Numbered from the stretch's first letter, positions 40,305 through 51,236 are shown. The stretch: DNA of 59,573 bases from an uncultured Pseudoflavonifractor sp. (GCA_947577065.1 CANPTT010000010.1:1-59573), one strand, 5' to 3'. The notes: generated from the sequence alone by a model not told the origin. Made by a program: numbers and translations.

Positions 40305-41306
40305 ATGAAGCTGCGCAAAATGATGATATTGGGATTGGCCGGAGCTCTCACTCTGTCCCTCTGTGCCTGCGGAGGAGAGAGTGTTCAGACTCAGGCCCCT
40401 GCCGCCGGGAGTGCTGACCCGGCTCCCGCCGGGGACAAGTATGTGGTGGGGATCTGCCAGCTGGCACCCCATCCGGCTCTGGACGCTGCGACCCAAGGCT
40501 TTAAAGATGCCCTGGACAAGCTGCTTCCTGGTCAGGTGGACATTAAAGAGAAGAATGCCGCGGGGGATTCCCCCACCTGCGCCACCATTATCAACGGCTT
40601 TGTATCCAACGGAGTGGATCTTATTATGGCCAATGCCACCGCGCCTCTTCAGGCAGCAGCTTCCGCTACCAATACCATCCCGGTGCTGGGGACCTCCATC
40701 ACCGAGTATGGTGTAGCGCTGGGCATCGACAATTTCTCCGGCACGGTGGGCTCCAATATCTCCGGGACCTCCGATCTGGCTCCCCTGGATCAGCAGGCCC
40801 AAATGATCAAGGAGTGGTATCCTGAAGCCAAGGATATTGGGCTTATCTATTGCTCTGCTGAGCCCAACAGCCAGTATCAGGTAGACAATGTGAAGAAGTA
40901 TCTGGAGGATATGGGCTACACCTGTGAGCAGTATCCCTTCTCGGACACCAATGATATGGCGTCCGTAGTCCAGAATGCGTTGTCCAACAGTGATGTGCTT
41001 TATGTGCCTACCGATAATACCGCCGCCAACAATACCGGTATTATTGACAATATCTGTCGGGGTGTGATCCCTGTCTTTGCCGGGGAAGAGGGCATCTGCG
41101 GCGGTTGCGGCGTGGCGACTTTGTCCATCAGCTACTATGATATCGGTTATAAGACCGGTGAGATGGCGGTCGACATTCTGGCAAATGGAGCCGATGTGTC
41201 CGCCATGCCCATTGAGTATGCTCCCCAGTTTGTCAAGAAGTACAATCCCGCCACCTGCGAAGCCTTGGGTCTTACCGTTCCTGAGGGCTACGAGGCCATT
41301 GGCTGA
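40305..41306 (+). CDS. ABC transporter substrate-binding lipoprotein (TrpX-like)
   Basis: A 333-aa exported binding protein. Its N-terminus has a signal with lipobox LSLCACGG. The mature part is a periplasmic-binding fold of the ABC_sub_bind group: VVGICQLAPHPALDAATQGFKDAL and the ligand-cleft segments VYLIMANATAPLQAA-like and VLYVPTDNTAANN. Members of this group serve tryptophan or other aromatic substrates; the ligand here is not proven. GGGAGGA precedes ATG 40305. First gene of a three-gene operon with a hairpin after it. Confidence 0.9.
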   Translation: MKLRKMMILGLAGALTLSLCACGGESVQTQAPAAGSADPAPAGDKYVVGICQLAPHPALDAATQGFKDALDKLLPGQVDIKEKNAAGDSPTCATIINGFVSNGVDLIMANATAPLQAAASATNTIPVLGTSITEYGVALGIDNFSGTVGSNISGTSDLAPLDQQAQMIKEWYPEAKDIGLIYCSAEPNSQYQVDNVKKYLEDMGYTCEQYPFSDTNDMASVVQNALSNSDVLYVPTDNTAANNTGIIDNICRGVIPVFAGEEGICGGCGVATLSISYYDIGYKTGEMAVDILANGADVSAMPIEYAPQFVKKYNPATCEALGLTVPEGYEAIG

Positions 41307-41322
41307 TCATCTGACCGCACAG

Positions 41323-41356
41323 AGACAGCGGGAAAGGATCTCCTTTCCCGCTGTCT
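41323..41356 (+). promoter_or_regulatory. Intercistronic hairpin after the binding-protein gene
   Basis: AGACAGCGGGAAAGGA / TCCTTTCCCGCTGTCT, a perfect 16-bp stem with no T-run. It likely protects or partly terminates the binding-protein message, as in the tct operon. Confidence 0.75.
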
Positions 41357-41396
41357 TCGGGTATGCTTGAAGTAGTAATACTAGGAGGGATCATCT

Positions 41397-42344
41397 GTGT
41401 CTGGCTTTCTCAACGCTCTGCCGGGAGCGGTATCCCAGGGACTGATCTGGGGCATTATGGCCATCGGCGTCTACATTACCTATAAAATATTGGACATTGC
41501 GGACCTGACGGTGGATGGCTCTCTCTGTACCGGCGGCGCTGTGTTTGTCATGCTCTTTACCAACGGGATCAACCTGTGGGCTGCCATGTTAGCCGCGCTT
41601 CTGGCCGGGATGCTGGCGGGGTTGGTCACAGGACTTCTCCACACCGTCTGTGGGATCCCGGCTATCCTGTCCGGTATCCTTACCCAATTGGCACTTTACT
41701 CGATCAATATGGCCATCATGGGGATGAAGGCCACCGTTGCGATCAATATCAACCAGGAGGGAGTACTGGACAAGCTGCTGGTCTCCCTGCGGTTCGTTCA
41801 GGGCAGCAAGGGGGGCTTTCCGTTCTATCGCCATCCCATTTTTGTGGTGGGCATTTTTACCGCCGGTCTCATTGCCGTTCTCTATTGGTTCTTTGGCCGT
41901 GAGCTGGGCGCCGCCCTCCGGGCCACCGGCTCCAACCCCAATATGGCCCGGGCCCAGGGTATCAACACGGATTTCTGCAAGGTACTGGGTCTGATGCTCT
42001 CCAATGGTTTGGTGGCCCTGTGCGGCGCCCTTTTGTGCCAGTATAGCAGCGCCAACGAGATCAAGGTGGGCCAGGGGGCCATCGTGATCGGGCTGGCTGC
42101 CGTCATTATCGGCGAGGTTTTGCTGGGCAAGGTGTTCCGGAACTTTGCCTTGAAGCTGCTCAGCGTCTCCATCGGTGCTATCCTCTACTACGTGGTGCTC
42201 CAGGCGGTGCTCCAGATGGGGCTTGATGCCAATTATCTGAAGCTTCTCTCCGCCATAGTGGTAGCTGTCTTCCTAACGATTCCCAATTGGAAGGGCAAGT
42301 ATTTTGGCAAGAGCTCCAGAAAGGAGGCGGCTGAAAATGCTTGA
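41397..42344 (+). CDS. ABC transporter permease (TrpY-like)
   Basis: A 315-aa integral membrane subunit with about eight or nine hydrophobic segments. GTG 41397 is the start, with AGGAGGG nine bases upstream. The N-terminal YKILDIADLTVDGSLCTGGAV block and ELGAALRATGSNPNMARAQGI are characteristic of the BPD_transp_2 permeases paired with ABC_sub_bind proteins. Its end overlaps the ATPase gene by eight bases. Confidence 0.93.
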   Translation: MSGFLNALPGAVSQGLIWGIMAIGVYITYKILDIADLTVDGSLCTGGAVFVMLFTNGINLWAAMLAALLAGMLAGLVTGLLHTVCGIPAILSGILTQLALYSINMAIMGMKATVAININQEGVLDKLLVSLRFVQGSKGGFPFYRHPIFVVGIFTAGLIAVLYWFFGRELGAALRATGSNPNMARAQGINTDFCKVLGLMLSNGLVALCGALLCQYSSANEIKVGQGAIVIGLAAVIIGEVLLGKVFRNFALKLLSVSIGAILYYVVLQAVLQMGLDANYLKLLSAIVVAVFLTIPNWKGKYFGKSSRKEAAENA

Positions 42345-43131
42345 GATCAAAAATATCTGGAAAACCTTTAACGCGAATACAGTCAATGAGAAAGTAGCCC
42401 TCAAGGGGGTGAGTCTTACCCTGAATGATGGAGAGTTCGTCACTGTTATCGGCGGGAATGGGGCGGGCAAGTCCACCCTGATGAACGCTGTGGCCGGGGT
42501 CTATCCGGTAGACCGGGGCTCTATCACCATCAATGGAGCGGATGTGACGGATCTGCCGGAGCATAAGCGGGCTCCTTATATCGGCCGGGTGTTCCAGGAT
42601 CCTATGATGGGTACCGCTGCCTCTATGCAGATCGAGGAGAACCTGGCTCTGGCTGCTCGCCGGGGACAGACCAGAGGGCTGAAGGCCGGCATTACCAAGA
42701 TGGAACGGGAGGAGTACCGAGAACTGCTGAAGATCCTGGACCTGGGGCTGGAGGAGCGGATGACCTCAAAGGTGGGCCTTCTCTCCGGTGGACAGCGGCA
42801 GGCTCTTACCCTGCTGATGGCTACCCTTCGGAAACCCAAGTTGCTTCTGCTGGATGAGCACACCGCCGCCCTGGATCCGAAAACGGCGGCCAAGGTGCTG
42901 GATACTACTGAGCGCATTGTTCAGAAGGATAAGCTTACCACTCTGATGATCACCCATAACATGAAGGACGCTATCGTTCACGGAGACCGGCTCATCATGA
43001 TGTACGACGGTAGGGTCGCCATCGATGTGTCCGGGCAGGAGAAAAAGAAGCTGACGGTGGAGACTCTTCTGGAGATGTTCAACAAGGTTTCTGGCTCTGA
43101 CGAGGCCGATGACAAGCTGCTGTTGTCATGA
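42337..43131 (+). CDS. ABC transporter ATP-binding protein (TrpZ-like)
   Basis: A 264-aa ATPase. Walker A is GGNGAGKST, the signature is LSGGQRQALTLL, Walker B is LLLLDEHTAALD, and the H-loop is MITHN. ATG 42337 lies inside the end of the permease gene after GGAGG. It completes the importer. Confidence 0.95.
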   Translation: MLEIKNIWKTFNANTVNEKVALKGVSLTLNDGEFVTVIGGNGAGKSTLMNAVAGVYPVDRGSITINGADVTDLPEHKRAPYIGRVFQDPMMGTAASMQIEENLALAARRGQTRGLKAGITKMEREEYRELLKILDLGLEERMTSKVGLLSGGQRQALTLLMATLRKPKLLLLDEHTAALDPKTAAKVLDTTERIVQKDKLTTLMITHNMKDAIVHGDRLIMMYDGRVAIDVSGQEKKKLTVETLLEMFNKVSGSDEADDKLLLS

Positions 43132-43147
43132 GCCAAAGAATAGATGG

Positions 43148-43179
43148 AAAAGCGGTCTGCCTGGCGGGCCGCTTTTTTT
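43148..43179 (+). terminator. Terminator of the ABC operon
   Basis: AAAAGCGG / CCGCTTTT stem followed by a run of seven T. Confidence 0.8.
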
Positions 43180-43284
43180 GTTTGAAAAAAGAAGAACTAT
43201 CGATGCCCGATTCATAATATGGAAACATTTTTATGCTATCCTTACAAATGAAAGTGTAGTGCTGTAACGGAAAAGGAGGCGCAA

Positions 43285-44652
43285 ATGGCGAGTAACCCCA
43301 ATTATTACGATCTTCGGCCCGAGGTACGGGCCATGGCGGCGGACGCCCGGAAACACAGCCGGATCAATGCTGCCGATTATACTAAATATGACGTGAAACG
43401 GGGTCTGCGGGATCTGAACGGAAAGGGTGTGGTGGCGGGTCTTACCGAGATCTCCGATATTCATGCCAAAGACAGACTCCCCGACGGGACCGAGGTCCCA
43501 TGTGAAGGAAAGCTTTATTACCGAGGAGTAGATGTGGAAGAGTTGGTCTCCGGCGCCCTTCGGGAAAACCGCTATGGCTTTGAGGAGACGGCCTATCTCC
43601 TTTTGCTGGGTCATCTGCCGAACGGGGAAGAGTTGGCAGAGTTCCAGGAACTGCTGGGATATTACCGTTCTCTGCCTAATAATTTTGTGCGGGATGTGAT
43701 CTTGAAGGCTCCCAGTCGGGATGTGATGAACTCACTGGCTCGGAGCGTCCTGAATATGGCATCCTATGATAGCCGCGCGGACAACATTCATTTGTCCAAT
43801 GTGCTGCGCCAGTGCCTGCAGCTTATCGCTGTGTTTCCCCTGCTCTCGGTCTATGGCTGTCAGGCCAGCAACTATAAGGAGGGCAATAGCCTTTATATTC
43901 ATGCGCCTCAACCCGGGCTCTCCACAGCGGAGACCATTCTCTGCCTCCTTCGGCCTGATTCCAAGTACAGCCCGTGGGAGGCCAAGGTGTTGGATGCTTG
44001 TCTGACGCTTCATGCCGAGCACGGCGGCGGCAACAATTCTACCTTCACCACCCACGTGGTCACCTCCTCGGGGACCGATACATACTCCTGCATGGCAGCG
44101 GCCCTGGCCTCCCTGAAGGGGCCCCGTCACGGCGGTGCTAACATTATGGTGGTTCGGATGTTTGAGGATATGAAGGAACAGGTCCGGGACTGGAGGGACG
44201 AGGATGAGGTGCGCGCCTATCTCCATGCCCTGTTGGATAAGCGGGCCTTTGACAAATCGGGTCTCATATATGGGATGGGCCATGCGGTATACTCGTTGTC
44301 CGATCCCAGAGCCAAGGTCCTTAAGGCATTGGTGGAGAAACTGTCTGTCGAGAAGGGAAGGCAGGAGGATTACCAGCTCTATTCTCTGGTGGAGCGCTTG
44401 GGGCCAGAGGTCATTTCGGGAGAGCGGAAGATGTACAAGGGCGTCTCCGCCAACGTGGACTTTTACTCCGGCTTTGTCTATCATATGATGGATCTACCCT
44501 TGGAGCTCTATACGCCTCTCTTTGCCATTGCCCGCATCGCGGGCTGGAGCGCCCACCGGATGGAGGAGCTGATCAATATGGGCAAGATCATTCGTCCCGC
44601 CTACCAGTATGTGGGCAAGCATAAGCCATATCAACCCTTGGGAGAAAGATGA
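43285..44652 (+). CDS. gltA: Citrate synthase
   Basis: Condenses acetyl-CoA and oxaloacetate. At 455 aa it belongs to the longer clostridial citrate/2-methylcitrate synthase group. Catalytic residues lie in LHAEHGGGNNSTF (His), GMGHAVYS (His) and VSANVDFYSGFVY (Asp). ATG 43285 follows AAGGAGG. A single gene with its own terminator at 44681-44714; the partial TCA arm likely supplies 2-oxoglutarate for glutamate, matching gdhA 3 kb downstream. Confidence 0.94.
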   Translation: MASNPNYYDLRPEVRAMAADARKHSRINAADYTKYDVKRGLRDLNGKGVVAGLTEISDIHAKDRLPDGTEVPCEGKLYYRGVDVEELVSGALRENRYGFEETAYLLLLGHLPNGEELAEFQELLGYYRSLPNNFVRDVILKAPSRDVMNSLARSVLNMASYDSRADNIHLSNVLRQCLQLIAVFPLLSVYGCQASNYKEGNSLYIHAPQPGLSTAETILCLLRPDSKYSPWEAKVLDACLTLHAEHGGGNNSTFTTHVVTSSGTDTYSCMAAALASLKGPRHGGANIMVVRMFEDMKEQVRDWRDEDEVRAYLHALLDKRAFDKSGLIYGMGHAVYSLSDPRAKVLKALVEKLSVEKGRQEDYQLYSLVERLGPEVISGERKMYKGVSANVDFYSGFVYHMMDLPLELYTPLFAIARIAGWSAHRMEELINMGKIIRPAYQYVGKHKPYQPLGER

Positions 44653-44680
44653 GCGGCTGGGCAGAAGTTGCCATAGAGAG

Positions 44681-44714
44681 GGACCCCCGTGGGCGTTACC
44701 GCCCACGGGGGTCC
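44681..44714 (+). terminator. Terminator of citrate synthase
   Basis: GGACCCCCGTGGGCG / CGCCCACGGGGGTCC, a 15-bp stem followed by TTTTG. Confidence 0.88.
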
Positions 44715-44786
44715 TTTTGAATGTATCCGGCTGAAGGGAGATTCAATTCCCCTGTTTTTTGAAAGCTGAGTGGGGGGCACTCCTGC

Positions 44787-45920
44787 TTACTGCAGGGCTG
44801 CCGCCACTCTTGCCAGGGTGTCGGTGTGGAGCTGGTCCACTAGGTGCGTGTAGATCTTTCCTGTAGTGGATGGAGTGGAGTGACCCAAAGCCTTACCAAT
44901 GTCAAAAAGGGGCGCTCCTTGGGAGGAGGCTACGGTGGCAAAGGTGTGCCGCAGGCCATGAAGGGTCAGGGGCGGTAGGCCACTGTTGCGGATGAAACGG
45001 GTAAAATTCATGGACAGGTTATTGGGAGAAAAGGGTCGACCCTTTTTGTCCACAGCTACCATTCCGCTGTTGGGCCAGTTTGTCCCCATAGCCAGCTTTT
45101 TTTCATTCTGTCGCCGCCGTTCCTGGCGTAGAAGGTAATAAATATCATCTCCCATATAAAGGACCCGGGTGGAGGAACGATTTTTGGTTTCCTTGTCAAT
45201 AACCTTGGCCCCTGCAGCAGTACGGGCTTCCCGAATGTGTATTTTCCGCATTTGAAAATCCACACTGTCCCAACGCAGGCCGCAGATCTCCTCCCGGCGC
45301 AGTCCCAGGCTTCCGGCCAGGTGTACTACGGTTTCCAGCCAATGGCCCTCCATAAGCTGATACAGTTTTTTGAGTGTTTCCGCCGTATAGTACCGGGTCT
45401 CCTTGTAGACCACGCGGGGCGGTTCCACCCGCTCGGTGGGGCAGCGGAGGATCAGATCCTGTCGCATAGCGGCATGCAGGGCGGCGGAGAGCAGATCATG
45501 GTGCCGCCGGACCGTATTGGGACATAGATGTTTGCATTGCATCAGCTCGGCATAATAATGCTGCAGGTCCTTTGGACTCAGGTCTTGAAGAGGGATGCAG
45601 CCCAAGGCGGGGGAGAGGTGATTACGGATGATTTTTTGATATCCATAGACAGTTGTCTCCGCCCGATTGGGAATGACGACCTCTTGCATCCAGGTTTCCA
45701 GCCAGTCGTCAAGTGTCATTTTTACAGGACGAAGATGTTGGGATTGCGCCTTTTTGATCAAAAAAGTGTCTCGGGCTTTCCGTGCAGCGGAGAGGGTGGG
45801 ATGGGTTCCATACTTTCGGATGCGCTGCCCATCTTCGTCCTTTCCCAGGTCCATGTAGAGATAATATACGTGTCTTTCGGTGTCATAGGAAATGCCGCGT
45901 TCATATTTGATCCTGCTCAT
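44787..45920 (-). CDS. Tyrosine recombinase (phage-type integrase), orphan
   Basis: A 377-aa site-specific recombinase. An N-terminal arm-binding-like region (YLYMDLGKDEDGQRIRKYG) is followed by a SAM-like core-binding domain at about 65-145 and the catalytic domain. The expected catalytic residues are present: Arg in LGLRREEICGLRW, HGLRH, GHSTPSTTGKIY and the final Tyr. ATG 45920 follows GGAGA. No excisionase, relaxase or phage genes accompany it, so it is either a solitary integrase, the remnant of an element, or a domesticated recombinase. Confidence 0.93.
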   Translation of the reverse strand: MSRIKYERGISYDTERHVYYLYMDLGKDEDGQRIRKYGTHPTLSAARKARDTFLIKKAQSQHLRPVKMTLDDWLETWMQEVVIPNRAETTVYGYQKIIRNHLSPALGCIPLQDLSPKDLQHYYAELMQCKHLCPNTVRRHHDLLSAALHAAMRQDLILRCPTERVEPPRVVYKETRYYTAETLKKLYQLMEGHWLETVVHLAGSLGLRREEICGLRWDSVDFQMRKIHIREARTAAGAKVIDKETKNRSSTRVLYMGDDIYYLLRQERRRQNEKKLAMGTNWPNSGMVAVDKKGRPFSPNNLSMNFTRFIRNSGLPPLTLHGLRHTFATVASSQGAPLFDIGKALGHSTPSTTGKIYTHLVDQLHTDTLARVAAALQ

Positions 45921-45992
45921 AGTTCTCTTTCTCCTTTCTGTTCGACAGGAATCGACAGTAAAGATTATCATGTCGGGGAGAAAAGAGATAGA

Positions 45993-46037
45993 AAAATCTC
46001 CCCCTAAATCCTAATTTGGGATAAAGGGGAAGATTTT
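45993..46037 (-). terminator. Large hairpin between the FAD-protein and integrase genes
   Basis: AAAATCTCCCCCT and AGGGGAAGATTTT are the outer arms; AAATCC / GGGAT may extend the stem inside. Read leftward it ends in ATTTTTCT, so it can terminate the gene ending at 46070. Its place beside an integrase also makes a recombination-site role conceivable. Confidence 0.65.
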
Positions 46038-46069
46038 ATTCGATATTATTGCCAAAATTACAAGAAAGG

Positions 46070-47692
46070 TCATGGCCTTGCCGCCACTGCTTCAGCAACC
46101 CGGATGCCATCCACAGCCGCAGAGGTGATCCCTCCGGCATAGCCGGCGCCCTCACCACAGGGATAGAGTCCCCGAAGAGGGGACCGGAGCTCCTCATTTC
46201 GGAGAATGCGAACGGGGGAGGAGGAGCGGGTCTCGATCCCGGTGAGGACCGCACCTTGATCGGCAAAGCCGTGGAGCTTTTGGTCAAGGAGAGGAAGGGC
46301 GGAGCGAAGAGACTCGGCCACATATGGGGGCAGGCAGTTGTCCAGACTGACGGCGGTTACCCCGGGACGATAGGTGGGCGTTAACTTCCCAAAAGCGGTG
46401 GAGGCCCGCCCTGATAGAAAATCTCCTGCCAGTTGGGCGGGGGCATGAAATACCGGGCGGTCCGGGGCATAGATAGGTGGGAGCCCTCCGGTCCCCAGAT
46501 CCCAGGCAGTTCGCTCCCAGAACTCCTGAAAGCGGACGCCGGCCAGTGGATCGCTTCCCTCAAAATCTCCGGGGCCCACGCCGACCAGAAGTCCGCCGTT
46601 GATATTCCTTCCGTCTCTGGCCCGAAAGCTCATACCGTTGGTGACGACCTGCCCATAGTCGCTTTCAGCCGCGACCACCTGCCCCCCAGGGCAGACACAG
46701 AAAGTAAAGGCGCTTCGGCCGTTGGGGAGGTGGCATGCCAACTTATAGTCCGCGGGAGGAAGCTTAGTCCAGGCGGAGCCATACTGCCGAAGGGAGATCA
46801 GCTCCTGACTGTGCTCAATGCGGCAGCCGATGGCAAAAGGCTTGCTCTCCATGGGGACCCCTGCCTCATGGAGCATCCGGAAGGTGTCCCGGGCGGAGTG
46901 GCCGGGGGCCAGGATCAGCGTGTCGCAATCCAGCGCCTCGCCCACCGGGCCCTGCTCGGTATCGTAATAAATCCCTGTCAGACGTCCGTCTTCCACACGA
47001 AGGCCGGTGAGTTGGTGCTCAAAGCGAATATCGGCCCCCAGGGAGAGCAGCTCCTGTCGCATGGACTTTACCACGCTCCGGAGCACGTCGGTGCCCACAT
47101 GGGGCTTCTGCTGCCACAGGATATCCTCCGGGGCCCCGTGGCGGACAAACTCCTCCAGCACGGCCCCAATGCGTCCGTCATGGGTCCCCGTATTCAGCTT
47201 GCCATCGGAGAAGGTGCCTGCGCCCCCCTCACCGAACTGGACGTTGGATGTTCGGGAAAGGGAGCCGGTTTTCCAGAAATGCTCCACATCCGCCGTCCGC
47301 TCATCCACGTCCCGCCCCCGCTCCAAAAGGATGGGAGGCAGGCCGTTCCGGGCCAGGAACAGGGCGCAGAACAGCCCCGCCGGTCCCATGCCAACCACCA
47401 CCGGGGGTAGGGGGGAGGTCCGCTTTACCCCAGGGAATATATAAGGCGCAGGCGTCCACGAAGTAATGTTGGGGCTGTGGTTGCTTTGGAGCAGCGCGGC
47501 CTCATTTTCCACCTCCACGCCCAGCGTGCAGATATAGCGGACCTGATCCTTTTTTCTCGCATCCACTGAGCGGCGCAATAGACGGACGGCCCCCAGAGCA
47601 GCGGGGGATATCCCCAGAGCCTTGGCGGCCTTGCGTTTCAGATCCTCCAATCCATGATCCAGGGGGAGGGATAAATTTTGTATCCGTATCAT
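46070..47692 (-). CDS. NAD(P)/FAD-dependent dehydrogenase (COG2509 type)
   Basis: A 540-aa flavoprotein. An N-terminal domain of about 90 residues (IRIQNLSLPLDHGLEDLKRK...LLRRSVDARKKDQVRYI) precedes the Rossmann FAD fold VVVGMGPAGLFCALFLARNG. Further marks are FGEGGAGTFSDGKLNT, LILAPGHSARDTF and GLYPCGEGAGYAGGITSAAVDG. This group is widespread in Clostridia with no settled substrate. A single gene; ATG 47692 diverges from gdhA. Confidence 0.9.
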   Translation of the reverse strand: MIRIQNLSLPLDHGLEDLKRKAAKALGISPAALGAVRLLRRSVDARKKDQVRYICTLGVEVENEAALLQSNHSPNITSWTPAPYIFPGVKRTSPLPPVVVGMGPAGLFCALFLARNGLPPILLERGRDVDERTADVEHFWKTGSLSRTSNVQFGEGGAGTFSDGKLNTGTHDGRIGAVLEEFVRHGAPEDILWQQKPHVGTDVLRSVVKSMRQELLSLGADIRFEHQLTGLRVEDGRLTGIYYDTEQGPVGEALDCDTLILAPGHSARDTFRMLHEAGVPMESKPFAIGCRIEHSQELISLRQYGSAWTKLPPADYKLACHLPNGRSAFTFCVCPGGQVVAAESDYGQVVTNGMSFRARDGRNINGGLLVGVGPGDFEGSDPLAGVRFQEFWERTAWDLGTGGLPPIYAPDRPVFHAPAQLAGDFLSGRASTAFGKLTPTYRPGVTAVSLDNCLPPYVAESLRSALPLLDQKLHGFADQGAVLTGIETRSSSPVRILRNEELRSPLRGLYPCGEGAGYAGGITSAAVDGIRVAEAVAARP

Positions 47693-47805
47693 AGCCTATC
47701 ACCACCGGATAGTGTACCACAGTTTGCCGCTCTGCACAATCCCGGATGTGGACAGGGGAAGAAACTGGGGAGGACAACAAAATTTGCAAGTTGAGAAAGT
47801 TTTTC

Positions 47806-47834
47806 TTGCATTTACTTTTTGCGCATTGTATAAT
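47806..47834 (+). promoter_or_regulatory. Promoter of gdhA
   Basis: TTGCAT, a 17-base spacer and a perfect TATAAT at 47829-47834. The leader is about 70 bases. Confidence 0.8.
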
Positions 47835-47874
47835 AGACCTGTTACCAACAGAGGTTTTAGGGAAAATTGAATGA

Positions 47875-49263
<1,389 letters not shown>

Positions 49264-49280
49264 GGTGATCGGAATGAAAA

Positions 49281-49318
49281 GGAAAGGCCACGGTATTTGC
49301 CGTGGCCTTCCTTTTTTT
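49281..49318 (+). terminator. Terminator of gdhA
   Basis: AAGGCCACGG / CCGTGGCCTT hairpin followed by a run of seven T. Confidence 0.92.
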
Positions 49319-49530
49319 AATCGGGATCCAATTATACGGTCAAAACGGGATCAGCCGCACCCATCTCATGATCCTATGATATACTGTCGCTGTATTACCA
49401 AGGAAAGGAGCCTTGTTTCATGAAGACAGCATACTGTGTTTCGGCGATTGGTTGCTGACCGGGAAGTCTGCGCAGATCCGATCCACATTCCTCCCGGGAG
49501 ACGACCATCTATCTTCGGGAGGAGCCCGAA

Positions 49531-49956
49531 ATGGATCGAGAAAATAAAAGGAAACAGTACGAAAAAGGGTATTGCAAGGATTATCCGTGTAAGGATGTGT
49601 TTACCTTCGTTTGACAAGGGCAGACACGGTCTTGCGGGACCCGAGTCGTCCCCGGGCTGTGTTTTGTCTTCCGCAACCATTGTCACGGTTGCCTTGTCAG
49701 CCTTCATTGGACATAAGACCGGGAGACTGGGAAAGCGATTGTGGCGGACTTATGGATTCCATTGCTGTCTGGGTCTGCAAAGGGGGGAGAGTGGGCTGTC
49801 ATCTACCGTTGCCGCCGCTGCGGGGCCCTGTCTTCTAACCGGACGGCAGCAGACAATGACCCCGCCATGCTTCTCAGCATTGCGGCGAGGCCTTTGGGCC
49901 AACCGCCTTTTCCCATTGAGCGGATGGGTGAGATGATGGCGGGGCTGGGTTACTGA
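49531..49956 (+). pseudogene. Decayed RNHCP-domain gene
   Basis: Homology to the RNHCP-domain family is spread over three frames. Frame one starts at ATG 49531 after GGGAGGAG (MDRENKRKQYEKGYCKDYPC), hits TGA at 49612, then continues with RSCGTRVVP and the signature RNHCHGCLVSLH at 49672-49707. A one-base loss near 49708 moves LDIRPGDWESDCGG and MDSIAVWVCKG into the next frame. A second shift at the G-run (about 49782) moves GEWAVIYRCRRCGALSSNRT and PPFPIERMGEMM into the third. A short ORF at 49420-49458 (MKTAYCVSAIGC) lies just upstream and is unexplained. Nothing else is seen between 49320 and 50040. Confidence 0.75.
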
Positions 49957-49960
49957 ATCA

Positions 49961-49999
49961 AAAAAGCGGATCCCGGCTTTGCGCCGGGATCCGCTTTTT
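49961..49999. terminator. Bidirectional terminator
   Basis: AAAAAGCGGATCCCGGC / GCCGGGATCCGCTTTTT lies between the RNHCP remnant and ackA. Confidence 0.9.
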
Positions 50000-50042
50000 C
50001 CGTTCAACATGAGATCTGGATCCCTCAGAACTCTGGGGACGC

Positions 50043-51236
50043 TTACTTCCCGACGATCTCCGCGGTATCCATGGCGATCATCAGTTCCTCGTTGGTAGGG
50101 ATCAGAAGTACCTGGACCTTGGAATCGGGGGCGGAGATCACCGCCTCCTTGCCACGGATGTTGTTGGCGTCTTCATCCATTTTCACGCCCATGTACTCCA
50201 GGCCGGAGGCAATGGCCATCCGGGCGGCGGCGTCGTTTTCGCCTACGCCGGCGGTAAAGACAATGGCATCCACTCCGCCCATGGCGGCAGCGTAGGCCCC
50301 GATATACTTCTTTACGCTGTAGTAGAACACATCCAAAGCCAACTGGGCCCGGTGGTTGCCTGCCTCGGCGGCGGAGCAGATGTCCCGGAAGTCGGAAGAT
50401 ACTCCGGAGATCCCCAACACGCCGGACTTTTTGTTCAGGATATTCAGCATCTCCTTGATGTCATAGCCGTAGCGGCCCATCAGGTATTCCATGATGGTGG
50501 CGTCGATATCTCCGGAGCGGGTACCCATGGGGAAGCCGGCCAGAGGACCCAGACCCATGGTGGTATCCACGCACTTTCCCCCCTTGACGGCGGCAAGGGA
50601 GGAGCCGTTGCCCAAGTGACAGGTGATGATCCGCAGATCCTTGGCGGGTTTACCCAGCATGTCGGCGGCCCGGGCGGACACATAACGGTGGGAGGTGCCG
50701 TGGAAACCGTAGCGGCGGACCTTGTCCTTTTCGTAGTATTCATAGGGAATGGCGTAGGTGTAGGCTTTCTCAGGCATAGTCATATGGAATGCGGTATCAA
50801 ATACGGCCACCTGGGGTGTGCCCGCCATCACCTTCTGGCAGGCTTCAATGCCCATGAGATTTGCGGGATTGTGGAGGGGCCCCAAAGGAATACATTCTTT
50901 AATGGCGGCGATACAGGCGTCATCCACAACACAGCTTTCGGTAAAGGCCATACCGCCATGGAGGACCCGGTGGCCCACGGCGTCGATTTCTTTCACATCG
51001 GCGATAATGCCATGGTCAGGAGAGACCAGGGCGTCCAGCACAGCCTGGATGGCCTCTCCGTGGGTGGGCATGGGGAGGTCGGCCTTATAGTCTTCCTTGC
51101 CGGGGACTTTGTGGGTCAGACGGCCGTCGATGCCAATGCGTTCGCACAGGCCCTTAGCCAATACGTCGTGGCTGGCGGAATCCATGAGCTGATACTTGAG
51201 GGAGGAACTGCCTGCGTTGATAACGAGGATCTTCAT
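50043..51236 (-). CDS. ackA: Acetate kinase
   Basis: Makes ATP from acetyl phosphate in the last step of acetate fermentation. The 397-aa protein starts VINAGSSSLKYQL (ASKHA phosphate loop) and has VGHRVLHGG, GFHGTSHRYVS and CHLGNGSSLAA, all canonical. AAGGAGA precedes ATG 51236. It is divergent from tmcAL across 172 bases. Confidence 0.98.
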   Translation of the reverse strand: MKILVINAGSSSLKYQLMDSASHDVLAKGLCERIGIDGRLTHKVPGKEDYKADLPMPTHGEAIQAVLDALVSPDHGIIADVKEIDAVGHRVLHGGMAFTESCVVDDACIAAIKECIPLGPLHNPANLMGIEACQKVMAGTPQVAVFDTAFHMTMPEKAYTYAIPYEYYEKDKVRRYGFHGTSHRYVSARAADMLGKPAKDLRIITCHLGNGSSLAAVKGGKCVDTTMGLGPLAGFPMGTRSGDIDATIMEYLMGRYGYDIKEMLNILNKKSGVLGISGVSSDFRDICSAAEAGNHRAQLALDVFYYSVKKYIGAYAAAMGGVDAIVFTAGVGENDAAARMAIASGLEYMGVKMDEDANNIRGKEAVISAPDSKVQVLLIPTNEELMIAMDTAEIVGK

